From CALVGQ01 sp964369385 (GTDB lineage: Bacteria > Bacillota_I > Bacilli_A > Erysipelotrichales > Erysipelotrichaceae), in contig CAYJEY010000007.1 in the NCBI GenBank assembly GCA_964369385.1, forward strand, positions 1 through 64,000: a DNA stretch of 64,000 nucleotides, in the 5' to 3' direction. A program made the position numbers and the translations under genes. Below the pieces are notes generated by a model, which made no database searches, had not been told where the DNA came from, and worked only from the letters and a program-made list of their open reading frames with translations. Numbering within the stretch: the first letter of the stretch is position 1; each line of letters starts with the position of its first letter. Positions 45,720 through 54,490 of this stretch are shown here, in pieces.

Positions 45720-45748
45720 ACTAAAATATGTATTACGCGGAGGTAAAT

Positions 45749-45793
45749 ATGCGAAAGAGATTGTTGTGCAATACATTTAGAATAGTTAAGTAG
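45749..45793 (+). CDS. Possible 14-residue leader peptide upstream of pyrG
   Basis: ATG at 45749 behind GGAGG (45740-45743 region) opens a 14-codon frame, MRKRLLCNTFRIVK, that ends in TAG at 45791-45793, inside the first arm of the attenuator stem. The strong ribosome site and the position of the stop suggest that translation affects whether the terminator forms. No family is known for so short a peptide. It could also be chance. Confidence 0.45.
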   Translation: MRKRLLCNTFRIVK

Positions 45794-45820
45794 GGATAGT
45801 GTTTTAATATCCCTTTTTTT
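45792..45820 (+). terminator. pyrG attenuator
   Basis: AGGGATA (45792-45798) and TATCCCT (45808-45814) form a stem followed by a long T run, 20 bases before the pyrG start and within its transcript. A ribosome halted at the leader stop codon would cover the first arm. Confidence 0.75.
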
Positions 45821-45839
45821 ATGGAAGAGAGGAAAGCAT

Positions 45840-47435
45840 ATGAAGTATATTTTTGTAACAGGTGGAGTCGTATCAGGACTTGGAAAAGGAATTACGGCAG
45901 CATCACTAGGCCGTTTATTAAAATCAAGAGGATTAAAGGTCATCTCTCAAAAGCTAGACCCATATATTAATGTTGATCCAGGAACGATGAGTCCTTATCA
46001 ACACGGTGAGGTTTATGTGACTGAAGACGGGGCAGAAACAGATTTAGACTTAGGGCACTATGAGCGTTTTATTGATGAAGACTTAAACCAGTATTCAAAC
46101 TTAACGACAGGTAAAGTGTATTGGAATGTGTTAAGTAAGGAGCGTAAAGGGGAATACTTAGGAAATACTGTGCAAGTTATTCCACACATCACAAATGAAA
46201 TAAAAAAATTCATCTACTCTGTAGGAGAGCACAGTCAAGCGGATGTAGTCATTACAGAAATTGGTGGAACAGTAGGAGATATCGAGAGTCTTCCATTTAT
46301 TGAGACAATCCGTCAAGTAGGAATTGAAAAAGGGCAAGATGATTGTCTATTTATTCATGTAACGCTTGTCCCTTATATTAAAAGCAGTGGAGAACATAAA
46401 TCAAAACCAACTCAACATAGTGTAAGAGAGCTACAAAAAAATGGTGTGCACCCAAACATTATTGTAATGCGTAGTGATGAACCTATTGATGAGTCAATCA
46501 AAGATAAAATAGCTTTATTTTGCAATGTAGAAAAAGAATGCGTCATTGAAAATATGACATTGCCTGTATTATATCAAGCACCACTTATGTTGGAAGAACA
46601 ACGCTTGTCTGAAATTGTATGCAAAAAGTTAAAATTACATGCGAAAGAATGTGACTTGAGCGAATGGAATGAAATGTTAGGACACATTGAACAAAGTATA
46701 AAACCATGTACAATTGCATTGGTTGGAAAATATGTTAAACTTCGTGATGCCTACTTATCTGTTGCAGAGGCACTTTACCATGGCGGTTATGCAAATCATG
46801 CGAAAGTTCAAATTAAGTGGATTGAAGCAGAAGATGTAAACGAGTCTACAGTAAAAGAGATTTTTGCAGATGTCGATGGTATTTTGGTTCCAGGTGGATT
46901 CGGACATCGCGGAATTGAAGGGAAAATCACGACAGTAAAATATGCTCGCGAAAACAATATTCCATTCTTAGGGATCTGTCTTGGAATGCAGGTTTCAACG
47001 ATTGAGTTTGCAAGAAATGTGTTAGGATTAAAAGAAGCAAATAGTCGTGAATTTGATGAGTTAAGTAGTGATTTAATTATTGATTTTATGGAAGATCAAA
47101 GTGATACAATCAACAAGGGTGGAACGATGCGTCTTGGTGCTTACCCATGTAAGATTAAAGATGGAAGCAAACTTCAAGAAGTTTATCAACAAAGTGAAAT
47201 TTCAGAACGTCATCGTCATCGTTATGAATTCAACAATAAGTATCGAGTTGCATTTGAAGAAAATGGGATGACTTTTAGCGGAACTTCACTCAATAATCTA
47301 TTAGTTGAAGCTGTTGAAATTCCAAGTTTAGATTATTTTGTAGCAGTACAATATCATCCAGAGTTTAAGAGTCGCCCAAATAAACCACATGCACTGTTTA
47401 GTGGATTAATTCGTCATGCTCTAAAAAACAAATAG
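45840..47435 (+). CDS. pyrG: CTP synthase
   Basis: A 531-residue enzyme that makes CTP from UTP, ATP and glutamine. The N-terminal synthetase domain has the P-loop region GGVVSGLGKGITAASL (8-23) and KLDPYINVDPGTMSPYQHGEV. The C-terminal class I glutaminase has PGGFGHRG, the nucleophile in GICLGMQ, and the His-Glu pair in YHPEF. Length and motifs are normal. It is transcribed behind an attenuator with a leader-like short frame. The ATG at 45840 follows GAGAGGAAAG. Confidence 0.97.
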   Translation: MKYIFVTGGVVSGLGKGITAASLGRLLKSRGLKVISQKLDPYINVDPGTMSPYQHGEVYVTEDGAETDLDLGHYERFIDEDLNQYSNLTTGKVYWNVLSKERKGEYLGNTVQVIPHITNEIKKFIYSVGEHSQADVVITEIGGTVGDIESLPFIETIRQVGIEKGQDDCLFIHVTLVPYIKSSGEHKSKPTQHSVRELQKNGVHPNIIVMRSDEPIDESIKDKIALFCNVEKECVIENMTLPVLYQAPLMLEEQRLSEIVCKKLKLHAKECDLSEWNEMLGHIEQSIKPCTIALVGKYVKLRDAYLSVAEALYHGGYANHAKVQIKWIEAEDVNESTVKEIFADVDGILVPGGFGHRGIEGKITTVKYARENNIPFLGICLGMQVSTIEFARNVLGLKEANSREFDELSSDLIIDFMEDQSDTINKGGTMRLGAYPCKIKDGSKLQEVYQQSEISERHRHRYEFNNKYRVAFEENGMTFSGTSLNNLLVEAVEIPSLDYFVAVQYHPEFKSRPNKPHALFSGLIRHALKNK

Positions 47436-47467
47436 TGATATAATAAGATTAATGTAGGAGGTACATT

Positions 47468-48415
47468 ATGAAAAAAATGGTACTTTGTGGATTAGGTTAT
47501 ATCAGCGAGCGAGTTGCCAAAGGATGTGTAGCAGCAAAAAACATGGAGTTATATGGTTTAGTGAGTAGCAATAGTGAGCGTGCTAAGGAGTACCAAGAAC
47601 GTTTTCAAGTAGAGAAAATATTCACTACATATGAAGAAATGTTTGCCGATAAACAAGTAGATGTTGCTTATTTGGCAACACCGAATCATGTACATTATGA
47701 TCAAATTATGGCTTGTCTAGATCACGGTATACATGTGATTTGTGAGAAACCGATGGTGGCTACAAAAGAGGAAGTTCAAGCATTGTTTGCACATGCTAAG
47801 CAAAAGAATTGTTTCTTAATGGAAGCAGAGAAAACATTCTTTTCAGATTTATTGATGGGTGTTAAAGCAATCATTGATGCTGGAGAGATTGGTGAATTAC
47901 GTCATATTGAGGCAGATTATCATTATGATATTCGTGCGATGAAATATCCAACTAGTCATTGGGTTTTTCAAAAAAATGGTGGAGTAGCTTTAGATATTGG
48001 TGTATATCCAATTTGTTTTGCCCATTATTTTGCACAAGCGGATGTAAAATCACATACATCAATTAAAAAATATTATGAGGACTATACATGTGAGTTCTTC
48101 TATCAGAGTATGATTAACTATAAGAATCATATCAGTGCAGTTGTGAAAGCTGACTGGTTACAACTGGACACATGTAAAGGTATTGGATACCTCTATGGGA
48201 CAAAAGGATATATTAAGGTGCCACAGTATTGGAAAGACAACAAAGCATCAATATATAACCAGTTAGGTGAATTGGTTAAGGAAATTGAAGTTCAATTTGA
48301 GAGTGATTTTACAGGTGAAATTGAACATGTCGCAGATTGCTTAACACAAGGGCTACTTCAAAGTCCTATACTTAGTGAAGAAATATCACTGGAGATTTTA
48401 AGAGTAATGCAATAA
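47468..48415 (+). CDS. Gfo/Idh/MocA family oxidoreductase
   Basis: A 315-residue protein. The N-terminal Rossmann fold begins MVLCGLGYISERVAKG (G-x-G), followed by VAYLATPNHVHYD and the catalytic-loop motif CEKPM. The C-terminal alpha/beta domain includes GGVALDIGVYPICFAHYF. Family members oxidise or reduce sugars, inositols and dihydrodiols with NAD(P). The substrate is unknown. It lies 32 bases after pyrG with its own GGAGG; a shared transcript is possible but functionally unexplained. Confidence 0.88.
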   Translation: MKKMVLCGLGYISERVAKGCVAAKNMELYGLVSSNSERAKEYQERFQVEKIFTTYEEMFADKQVDVAYLATPNHVHYDQIMACLDHGIHVICEKPMVATKEEVQALFAHAKQKNCFLMEAEKTFFSDLLMGVKAIIDAGEIGELRHIEADYHYDIRAMKYPTSHWVFQKNGGVALDIGVYPICFAHYFAQADVKSHTSIKKYYEDYTCEFFYQSMINYKNHISAVVKADWLQLDTCKGIGYLYGTKGYIKVPQYWKDNKASIYNQLGELVKEIEVQFESDFTGEIEHVADCLTQGLLQSPILSEEISLEILRVMQ

Positions 48416-48430
48416 ATGCTTAAATGAAAG

Positions 48431-48468
48431 CAAGTAGATGAAGTCAATAGATGGATGTACTTGTTTTT
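48431..48468 (+). terminator. Weak terminator after the oxidoreductase gene
   Basis: CAAGTA (48431-48436) and TACTTG (48458-48463) enclose a large loop, with T5 following. The stem is short, so confidence is low. Confidence 0.4.
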
Positions 48469-48608
48469 ATTTATGTTTAAAATGCGTTAAACTAGCCTAA
48501 AATTGTCAAAATATGTTAAAATTTGGATTGCTAATACGATTAAATAAATTATATAATTAATACAATTATGCTATAAGCAATGCTAGTTTAAGAAAGGTGG
48601 TGATTTTG

Positions 48609-51275
48609 ATGAAACAAAGAAAATATCAATTCAATAAGTTAGTCACAATCACAGTAGTCTGTACTCTAGTATTTATAGGTCTGCTTATAAATGAAGGAAA
48701 ACGAGAATTAGAGAGTGCACTTAGTAGTTCTGCTCTAGATGATTTGAAGCAAGTAGCAAATCAGACAACGCTTTTACTAGAAAATTCAATCAATCAGGAT
48801 TTGAATGATTTATCTCTTTTAGCACAAGCGATATCGCATGAAGAAATTCCGAGTGAATTTGTGGGCGTACTTAAAAATAATGAAATAACTCAAAGCACAC
48901 TTTTGAACTTGTATTATGTTGATTTACAAGGACAAGGGGAAAGTAGTACGGGGCAACATTCTGATTTTAGCCAAAATCAAGTTTTCATAAATGCTTTAAA
49001 ACAAGATTATGTAGTGGGAACACCTTATATCGATTCACTTACAAATCAACTTCACGTCGATCTTGCAGTACCAATCCAAGATGAGGATGAACTGATGGGT
49101 GTGTTATATGCGAAAACTTCAATATCTCAATTTGAAGAATCTCTTTTTATAAATAATCGAGGAGTAGGAGATGTCTATATCATCAATACTGAACTTGATG
49201 TTTTTTATTCTTCTAATCCAGGTCATCATGATTTGACTTCGATATCGTTCATTGAGCAAGAAGTAATGGGAAGTGAGAATGTGGATATTGCTTTAGCAAC
49301 GATTGAAGAGTTTCAGTCAGGTGGATTTACTTATGAAGACGAGTCAAAAGCACTCGTTTATTATCCTGTAAGAGGAAGTAATTGGTTAGTTGCATTTGAT
49401 GTTGAAGTAGGGGCATCAAATTTGTTATTGGAGATAGCTGTCCAAAAATTTGAAATACTCATTGGTGGAGTATATTGGCTTGTGTTAGCATTAGTAATTT
49501 ACGTTTCTTATGTACATTTTCGAGAACATAAACGACATGCAAAAATCGCTTACTTTGATCCACTAACTAACTTACCAAATGAATTAAAACTTAAGTTAGA
49601 TATGAAACAAATTTTGAAGCAAAACAAAAATAAACAATATTCAATAATTATATTTGATATCGAAAATTTCAAAGCAATCAATGAAATGTTTGGACATGCA
49701 GTGGGTGATCGCGTGTTAAAAGGGATAAAATCATTCTTTGATAAACAAAGGGAGCAAAGTCTAATTATTGCCCGCATTAATGGTGATAAATTTGCCGTCT
49801 TTGCGTTGAGTAGTTATTTAAGTGATTTAGAAAAAATTACACAAGAAGCCTTGCTTTTCTTTGAAAAAGTTGTACCAGAATTAATCAACTATACAGTGCC
49901 TATTATAATTGGAAGATATCATATTATTGATGTTAATGATGATGTAGATGACATTATGAGCAAGGTAACGTTGGCGCATAGCCATGCAAAAACTCTAAGC
50001 AATGAAATGATTTGTGATTATGATGAGGAATTTACAAAGATGTTACTAGCAGAAGCAGAAATTGTAAATAAAATGCGAAATGCATTAGAAAACGATGAGT
50101 TTAAAGTATTTCTACAACCAAAATTCAGTACAAGCGAAGAAGAGTTAGTAGGTGCGGAAGCACTTTGTCGCTGGGTAGAGGCGGATGGAAATATCATATA
50201 TCCGAGTGATTTTGTGCCGCTATTTGAAAAGAATGGTTTTATTGTTGAGTTAGATAAGCATATTCTTGAAGGTGTTTGCAAAAGCTTGCAAAACTGGCAA
50301 AATAAAGGGTATGGTAAATTATCTGTATCTGTAAACTGTTCCCGCTTGAATGTGGAAAACCCATTCTTTGTGGAAGGGGTAGTAAGTATAGCAGATAAAT
50401 ATGAAGTGCCTCACGATTGTATTGAAATTGAACTTACAGAGTCAACAACAATTGAAAATGAGAAAGCCATTAAAAAGTTGTTTGATGACTTACATCACAA
50501 TGGGTTTAAAGTATCAATTGATGATTTTGGAGCTGGATATTCCTCGTTAGGAATGTTGAAAGATTTAAAAGTAGATGTGTTGAAGTTAGATCGTAGCTTT
50601 TTTATACAAGGTGAAAACAAACGTCGAGAAGAAATGCTAGTGGATAGTATTATTAAGATGTCCCATAGTTTATCAATGTCAGTTGTTGCTGAAGGTGTTG
50701 AATCTCGAGAACAAGCCGAATTATTGAAATCGATGAACTGTGATGCTATTCAAGGATTTATTTTTGCGAAGCCAATGAGAGTTGATGAATTTGAGCGAAC
50801 TTATCAAAAAGCGTTAAAACAAAAAGCATTAAGTGATGCTAGTAAAGTTCAATTAATTAAAAATATTAATGATGCTCGATTTGCGAGTTCATTTGTTCCA
50901 AGTGGGATTATCATTACAAAGCTAGATGATGAATTTACACTTGTAGAAGCAAATGATAGCTATTTTGATATTATTGGGTATACAAAAAAAGAAGTACGTG
51001 ATCTTTTCCAAAATAGTGGATTAAAGCTAATTCACCCAGAAAACCGTGCTCAAGCCAAAAGCTATTTTACAAAAGAATTCCATACAAATCCGCAACAGAA
51101 CATTATGTTTGTCTGCCGATGTGTAACCAAAGATAGAGGGTATATTAGTGTTCAATTGACTGGGAGGATTGCTCAAGATGAAAAGGGAACACAACGCCTT
51201 TATATTTCAGTTACAGATGTATCTCACTATTTACAATTAGTAAATAAAGTAAATAAAAAAGAGTACCTAGAGTAA
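48609..51275 (+). CDS. Membrane GGDEF-EAL-PAS protein, likely c-di-GMP phosphodiesterase
   Basis: An 888-residue protein. Helix 1 is at about 9-25, an extracellular dCache-like sensor at about 30-275, and helix 2 near 288-305. A GGDEF domain follows whose active site reads NGDKF, so cyclase activity is unlikely. The EAL domain is complete (GAEALCRW, NCSRLN, ELTEST, DDFGAGYSSL, KLDRSF, AEGVES, QGFIFAKPM), and a C-terminal PAS domain of about 120 residues closes it. Cleavage of c-di-GMP in response to an outside ligand is therefore the likely role, with the PAS domain as a second input. The start at 48609 is chosen over GTG codons at 48597 and 48600, which lie in the ribosome site AGGTGGTG. No diguanylate cyclase is in the window. 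Confidence 0.9.
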   Translation: MKQRKYQFNKLVTITVVCTLVFIGLLINEGKRELESALSSSALDDLKQVANQTTLLLENSINQDLNDLSLLAQAISHEEIPSEFVGVLKNNEITQSTLLNLYYVDLQGQGESSTGQHSDFSQNQVFINALKQDYVVGTPYIDSLTNQLHVDLAVPIQDEDELMGVLYAKTSISQFEESLFINNRGVGDVYIINTELDVFYSSNPGHHDLTSISFIEQEVMGSENVDIALATIEEFQSGGFTYEDESKALVYYPVRGSNWLVAFDVEVGASNLLLEIAVQKFEILIGGVYWLVLALVIYVSYVHFREHKRHAKIAYFDPLTNLPNELKLKLDMKQILKQNKNKQYSIIIFDIENFKAINEMFGHAVGDRVLKGIKSFFDKQREQSLIIARINGDKFAVFALSSYLSDLEKITQEALLFFEKVVPELINYTVPIIIGRYHIIDVNDDVDDIMSKVTLAHSHAKTLSNEMICDYDEEFTKMLLAEAEIVNKMRNALENDEFKVFLQPKFSTSEEELVGAEALCRWVEADGNIIYPSDFVPLFEKNGFIVELDKHILEGVCKSLQNWQNKGYGKLSVSVNCSRLNVENPFFVEGVVSIADKYEVPHDCIEIELTESTTIENEKAIKKLFDDLHHNGFKVSIDDFGAGYSSLGMLKDLKVDVLKLDRSFFIQGENKRREEMLVDSIIKMSHSLSMSVVAEGVESREQAELLKSMNCDAIQGFIFAKPMRVDEFERTYQKALKQKALSDASKVQLIKNINDARFASSFVPSGIIITKLDDEFTLVEANDSYFDIIGYTKKEVRDLFQNSGLKLIHPENRAQAKSYFTKEFHTNPQQNIMFVCRCVTKDRGYISVQLTGRIAQDEKGTQRLYISVTDVSHYLQLVNKVNKKEYLE

Positions 51276-51320
51276 GTATAGTACAATGATTGTACAAACT
51301 TAGTCTTAGGTACTTTTTTT
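51257..51320. terminator. Bidirectional terminator between convergent genes
   Basis: AGTACCTA and TAGGTACT form the base of a long interrupted hairpin, with GTACAATGATTGTAC as an inner palindrome, an A run on the left and T7 on the right. It serves both the EAL gene and the cyclophilin gene. Confidence 0.8.
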
Positions 51321-52089
51321 ATTCTATAATTTCAATTGATTCAATGATGACATCTTCGACAGGTTGATCGTTGTAACTTGTTTCTACTTGTGAAATTTCT
51401 TCTACAATATCCATTCCTTCAAATACATAACCAAACACAGGATGTTGACCATCTAAGTGATAAGTTCCGCTTACTTCTTCATAAAGTTGAGTAGCCCCAC
51501 TTGGCCATCCATAATCAATGAGTTGCTTTGCCGTTTGTACATCTGTTTGTTTACCGGATACGATGAAAAATTGACTACCATTTGTGTTGGGTTGCCCTGT
51601 ATTTGCCATCGAGATAGCACCATAAAAGTGATAAAGCTTGCCATTGAATTCGGTTGCAAACCCTTCTTGCCAAATGCTTTCTCCACCAGACCCTGTTGCA
51701 GTTGGATCACCACCTTGAATCATAAAGTCTTGAATGATTCGATGAAATGTAATTCCATCATAGTAACCGTTTTTTGCATGAGTGATAAAGTTTTCTGTAG
51801 CAAGTGGTGCTTCAGAAGGAAATAGTCGTAATTTAATATCTCCCATGTTTGTGTGCATAATCACATCAATTGCATCCTCAGGAATCACAGTCCCATAATA
51901 GTAATCAAGTATATCCTGACTATAAGATTCATAACTGATTTCCTCTTCAGTGCTTTCTTCACTCGTATTAGTTTGTGTTGTGTTTTCTTCATCTTGAGAA
52001 GATGTGTCCGGTGTAGTTAGTGGTGCACTAACATTTGATGAACACCCGACAAGTAAAATACATAAGAATATTGCAATTAGTTTTTTCAT
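51319..52089 (-). CDS. Cyclophilin-type peptidyl-prolyl isomerase lipoprotein
   Basis: A 256-residue lipoprotein. Lipobox LLVGC (C16) leads to an acidic Thr/Glu/Ser linker of about 45 residues, then a complete cyclophilin fold: FHRIIQDFMIQGGDPTATG with the catalytic arginine, the core SMANTGQPNTNGSQFFI, and HPVFGYVFEGMDIVEEI. It would catalyse proline isomerisation in exported proteins outside the membrane. The two giant secreted proteins in the window are possible clients, which is inference. The minus-strand promoter is at 52117-52145 and GGAGAA precedes the ATG. Confidence 0.92.
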   Translation of the reverse strand: MKKLIAIFLCILLVGCSSNVSAPLTTPDTSSQDEENTTQTNTSEESTEEEISYESYSQDILDYYYGTVIPEDAIDVIMHTNMGDIKLRLFPSEAPLATENFITHAKNGYYDGITFHRIIQDFMIQGGDPTATGSGGESIWQEGFATEFNGKLYHFYGAISMANTGQPNTNGSQFFIVSGKQTDVQTAKQLIDYGWPSGATQLYEEVSGTYHLDGQHPVFGYVFEGMDIVEEISQVETSYNDQPVEDVIIESIEIIE

Positions 52090-52116
52090 ATTTTTTCTCC
52101 ATTTTATTCAAACGAA

Positions 52117-52145
52117 ATTATAACGAACATTGATAAATAAATCAA
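52117..52145 (-). promoter_or_regulatory. Promoter of the cyclophilin gene
   Basis: TTGATT (52145-52140), 17 bases, TATAAT (52122-52117) read on the minus strand. Confidence 0.65.
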
Positions 52146-52232
52146 GATTTGCGTCAATTTGAGTCAATTGTTTGAATCATGTGAAATTGTGTTTATAAAT
52201 CTTCAATTGTTGATGTGAAATGTGGTAGAATC

Positions 52233-52261
52233 TTCAAAAAAAGTGAATAATTTGTTATAAT
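52233..52261 (+). promoter_or_regulatory. Promoter of the SPFH/zinc-ribbon/TPM cluster
   Basis: TTCAAA, 17 bases, TATAAT, 31 bases before the first ATG at 52292. No operator is evident. Confidence 0.6.
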
Positions 52262-52291
52262 AATGTTTGTACATCGATAGAGAGGTGAGTT

Positions 52292-53095
52292 ATGAGAGGA
52301 CATGGAGCATTTTCAAATTTCTTGATGCAATGGGTATTTAATATTAAGTTCATTTTTGTGGTTGCAATTTTAGTATGTGGAGTTATTTATTTAGATTGGT
52401 CAATCTGGTGGGTAATTGGAATATTAGCGGCTTGGTTTCTTATTGCGGCAGTATTTACAATGATTATTAGTGCATCACTAATTGCGCATTCACAGACAAA
52501 AGAGGTTCGTCGAGAAAATAAAAATCCGTATTCAAATTCTACTCAACAAATGTTGAATACAACAGAAGTTGAAAAAGAAGAGATACAAGAAATAAGCCAA
52601 GAGGAACTTATAAAAAAAATGCCTCAATGGTCAAAGAAATTAGCTAGTTTATGTAATTATCTGAAAATTGATGAAGAAACATATCTAGAATATTTGGCAC
52701 ATGCTTGCAGTAGTGAAGAGGTAAAAATACATGCACAAGAGCAAGGGAAAGCCTTTTATCAAAACTGTATCAAAAAGCTATTAGAAGTATTGGCAAGTGA
52801 GAAGAAAGTCATTTCATATAAAGCAGGTAATCAAGAAGCTTTTATCAAGGAAGTAAATCACTGCGCATTTGCACAAGATTTAACACTTGTTCAGCTTAGT
52901 TCAGAAGTAAGTGATGAAGAGTTGTTAAGGACGATTTCTAGTGCCAACAAGGAATGGCAATTAGTTCAACTACAAATTGACAATCAAATATACATGGCAG
53001 TTGTATCACGCGTAGATGCCAATGCATTTATGATGAGTTTCAATTTATGGAATCAGTTTTACGAAGTGAATTATCAAGCAAGTTTAGTTGGATAA
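52292..53095 (+). CDS. Two-helix membrane protein of unknown function in the SPFH cluster
   Basis: A 267-residue protein that I do not recognise. Two adjacent helices are at about 17-33 and 38-62, followed by a cytosolic, charged, helical region (EVEKEEIQEISQEELIKK) and a mixed alpha/beta C-terminal part of about 120 residues. It contains many Glu and Lys and no catalytic motif. The start at 52292 follows GAGAGGTGAG. The SPFH gene begins 12 bases after it behind GGAGG, so the two are very likely co-transcribed. The C-terminal part could be a restriction-endonuclease-like or NERD-like fold, but I cannot support either by motif. Confidence 0.6.
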   Translation: MRGHGAFSNFLMQWVFNIKFIFVVAILVCGVIYLDWSIWWVIGILAAWFLIAAVFTMIISASLIAHSQTKEVRRENKNPYSNSTQQMLNTTEVEKEEIQEISQEELIKKMPQWSKKLASLCNYLKIDEETYLEYLAHACSSEEVKIHAQEQGKAFYQNCIKKLLEVLASEKKVISYKAGNQEAFIKEVNHCAFAQDLTLVQLSSEVSDEELLRTISSANKEWQLVQLQIDNQIYMAVVSRVDANAFMMSFNLWNQFYEVNYQASLVG

Positions 53096-53107
53096 AAGGA
53101 GGACATT

Positions 53108-54430
53108 ATGGGTCTAATTAAAGCAGGTTTAGGAGCAATTGGAGGGACATTTGCAGATCAGTGGAAAGAGTTAATTTACTGTGATGCAATGGACGAGACA
53201 GTATTAGTTAAAAAAGGGCAAAAGCGTACTAGTGGACGCTCATCAAACACAAAAGGAGATGATAATATCATTTCTAGTGGATCGGGAGTTGTTGTAAATG
53301 ATGGGCAATGTATGATCATTGTTGAACAAGGTAAAATTGTAGAAGTTTGTGCTGAACCAGGGGAGTTCATCTTTGATGATTCAACTGAACCAAGTATCTT
53401 TGGTGGAAGTCTTGGAGAAGGAATTAAAAATACTTTTGCTGCAATTGGTAAGCGGTTTACTTATGGCGGTGATACTGGTAAAGACCAACGTGTTTACTAT
53501 TTCAATACTAAAGAAATCATGAGTAACAAATATGGTACTGCTACACCTGTACCATTCCGTGTTGTGGATCAAAACATTGGTTTAGATATTGATATTGCAA
53601 TTCGCTGTCATGGTGAATATTCTTATAAAATTGTGAATCCATTGTTGTTTTATACAAATGTATGTGGAAATGTACAATTTGAATATCGACGTAATGAAAT
53701 CGACAGTCAATTAAAAAGTGAATTATTGACAGCACTTCAACCTGCATTTGCAGAAATTTCTTTAAAAGGAATTCGCTATAGCTTACTACCAGCGCATACA
53801 ATGGAAATTGCAGAAGCGCTAAATGATGTTTTATCAAAAAGCTGGCAAGAAACACGCGGTATTAAAATTCATGCATTTGGTGTATCTTCAGTAAGTGCTT
53901 CAAAAGAAGATGAAGATATGATCAAAGAATTGCAACGCAATGCTGTGTTTAGAAATCCAAACATGGCAGGTGCTCACTTGGTAAACGCTCAAGCAGAAGC
54001 AATGCAAAGTGCTGCAAAAAATGAATCAGGAATGGGTGGTATGATGGGATTCATGGGCATGAATATGGCTCAACAATCAGGCGGAGTCAATGCTCAAAAC
54101 TTGTTTGCAATGGGTGCCCAACAACAGCAACAGCAACAAGCACCAGTAGCACAACCAAGTGGTTGGACATGTAGTTCAGGGCACAGTGGGAATACTGGTA
54201 AATTTTGTGCTGATTGTGGAGCTCCGAAACCACAAGAACAAGGTTGGACATGTAATTGTGGTGCAGTAAACAAAGGTAAATTTTGTGCAGAGTGTGGAAG
54301 CAAAAAGCCAATTGGAGCTGTAGTTTATCAATGCGATAAATGCGGATGGCAGCCAGAAGATACGACAAAAGTGTTAAAGTTCTGTCCTGAATGTGGAGAT
54401 CCATTCGACGAGAACGATATTAAACAATAA
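53108..54430 (+). CDS. SPFH-domain protein with zinc ribbons (YdjI-like)
   Basis: A 440-residue cytosolic protein. An SPFH-type core spans about 20-290 (VLVKKGQ, GEFIFDD, VPFRVVDQNIGLDIDIAIRC). A Gly/Met/Gln-rich hinge with a run of seven Gln lies near 340. Three zinc-ribbon-like units follow at the end: CSSGHSGNTGKFCADCG, CNCGAVNKGKFCAECG and CDKCGWQPEDTTKVLKFCPECG. B. subtilis YdjI has this design and is associated with YdjG, YdjH and the PspA-like YdjF in membrane stress. SPFH proteins form membrane-bound oligomers. The neighbours YdjG- and YdjH-like support the same role here, though no PspA is seen. Confidence 0.85.
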   Translation: MGLIKAGLGAIGGTFADQWKELIYCDAMDETVLVKKGQKRTSGRSSNTKGDDNIISSGSGVVVNDGQCMIIVEQGKIVEVCAEPGEFIFDDSTEPSIFGGSLGEGIKNTFAAIGKRFTYGGDTGKDQRVYYFNTKEIMSNKYGTATPVPFRVVDQNIGLDIDIAIRCHGEYSYKIVNPLLFYTNVCGNVQFEYRRNEIDSQLKSELLTALQPAFAEISLKGIRYSLLPAHTMEIAEALNDVLSKSWQETRGIKIHAFGVSSVSASKEDEDMIKELQRNAVFRNPNMAGAHLVNAQAEAMQSAAKNESGMGGMMGFMGMNMAQQSGGVNAQNLFAMGAQQQQQQQAPVAQPSGWTCSSGHSGNTGKFCADCGAPKPQEQGWTCNCGAVNKGKFCAECGSKKPIGAVVYQCDKCGWQPEDTTKVLKFCPECGDPFDENDIKQ

Positions 54431-54490
54431 AATCAATGATAGTAGGTGAGAAAATCACTTGCCTACTTTTATAATGGGAGTAAGAGGAAG

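Noticed and set aside
54087..54404. Minus-strand open frame over the zinc ribbons of the SPFH gene
   Set aside because: The opposite strand has regular CxxC ribbons; the antisense frame is a His/Leu-rich by-product.
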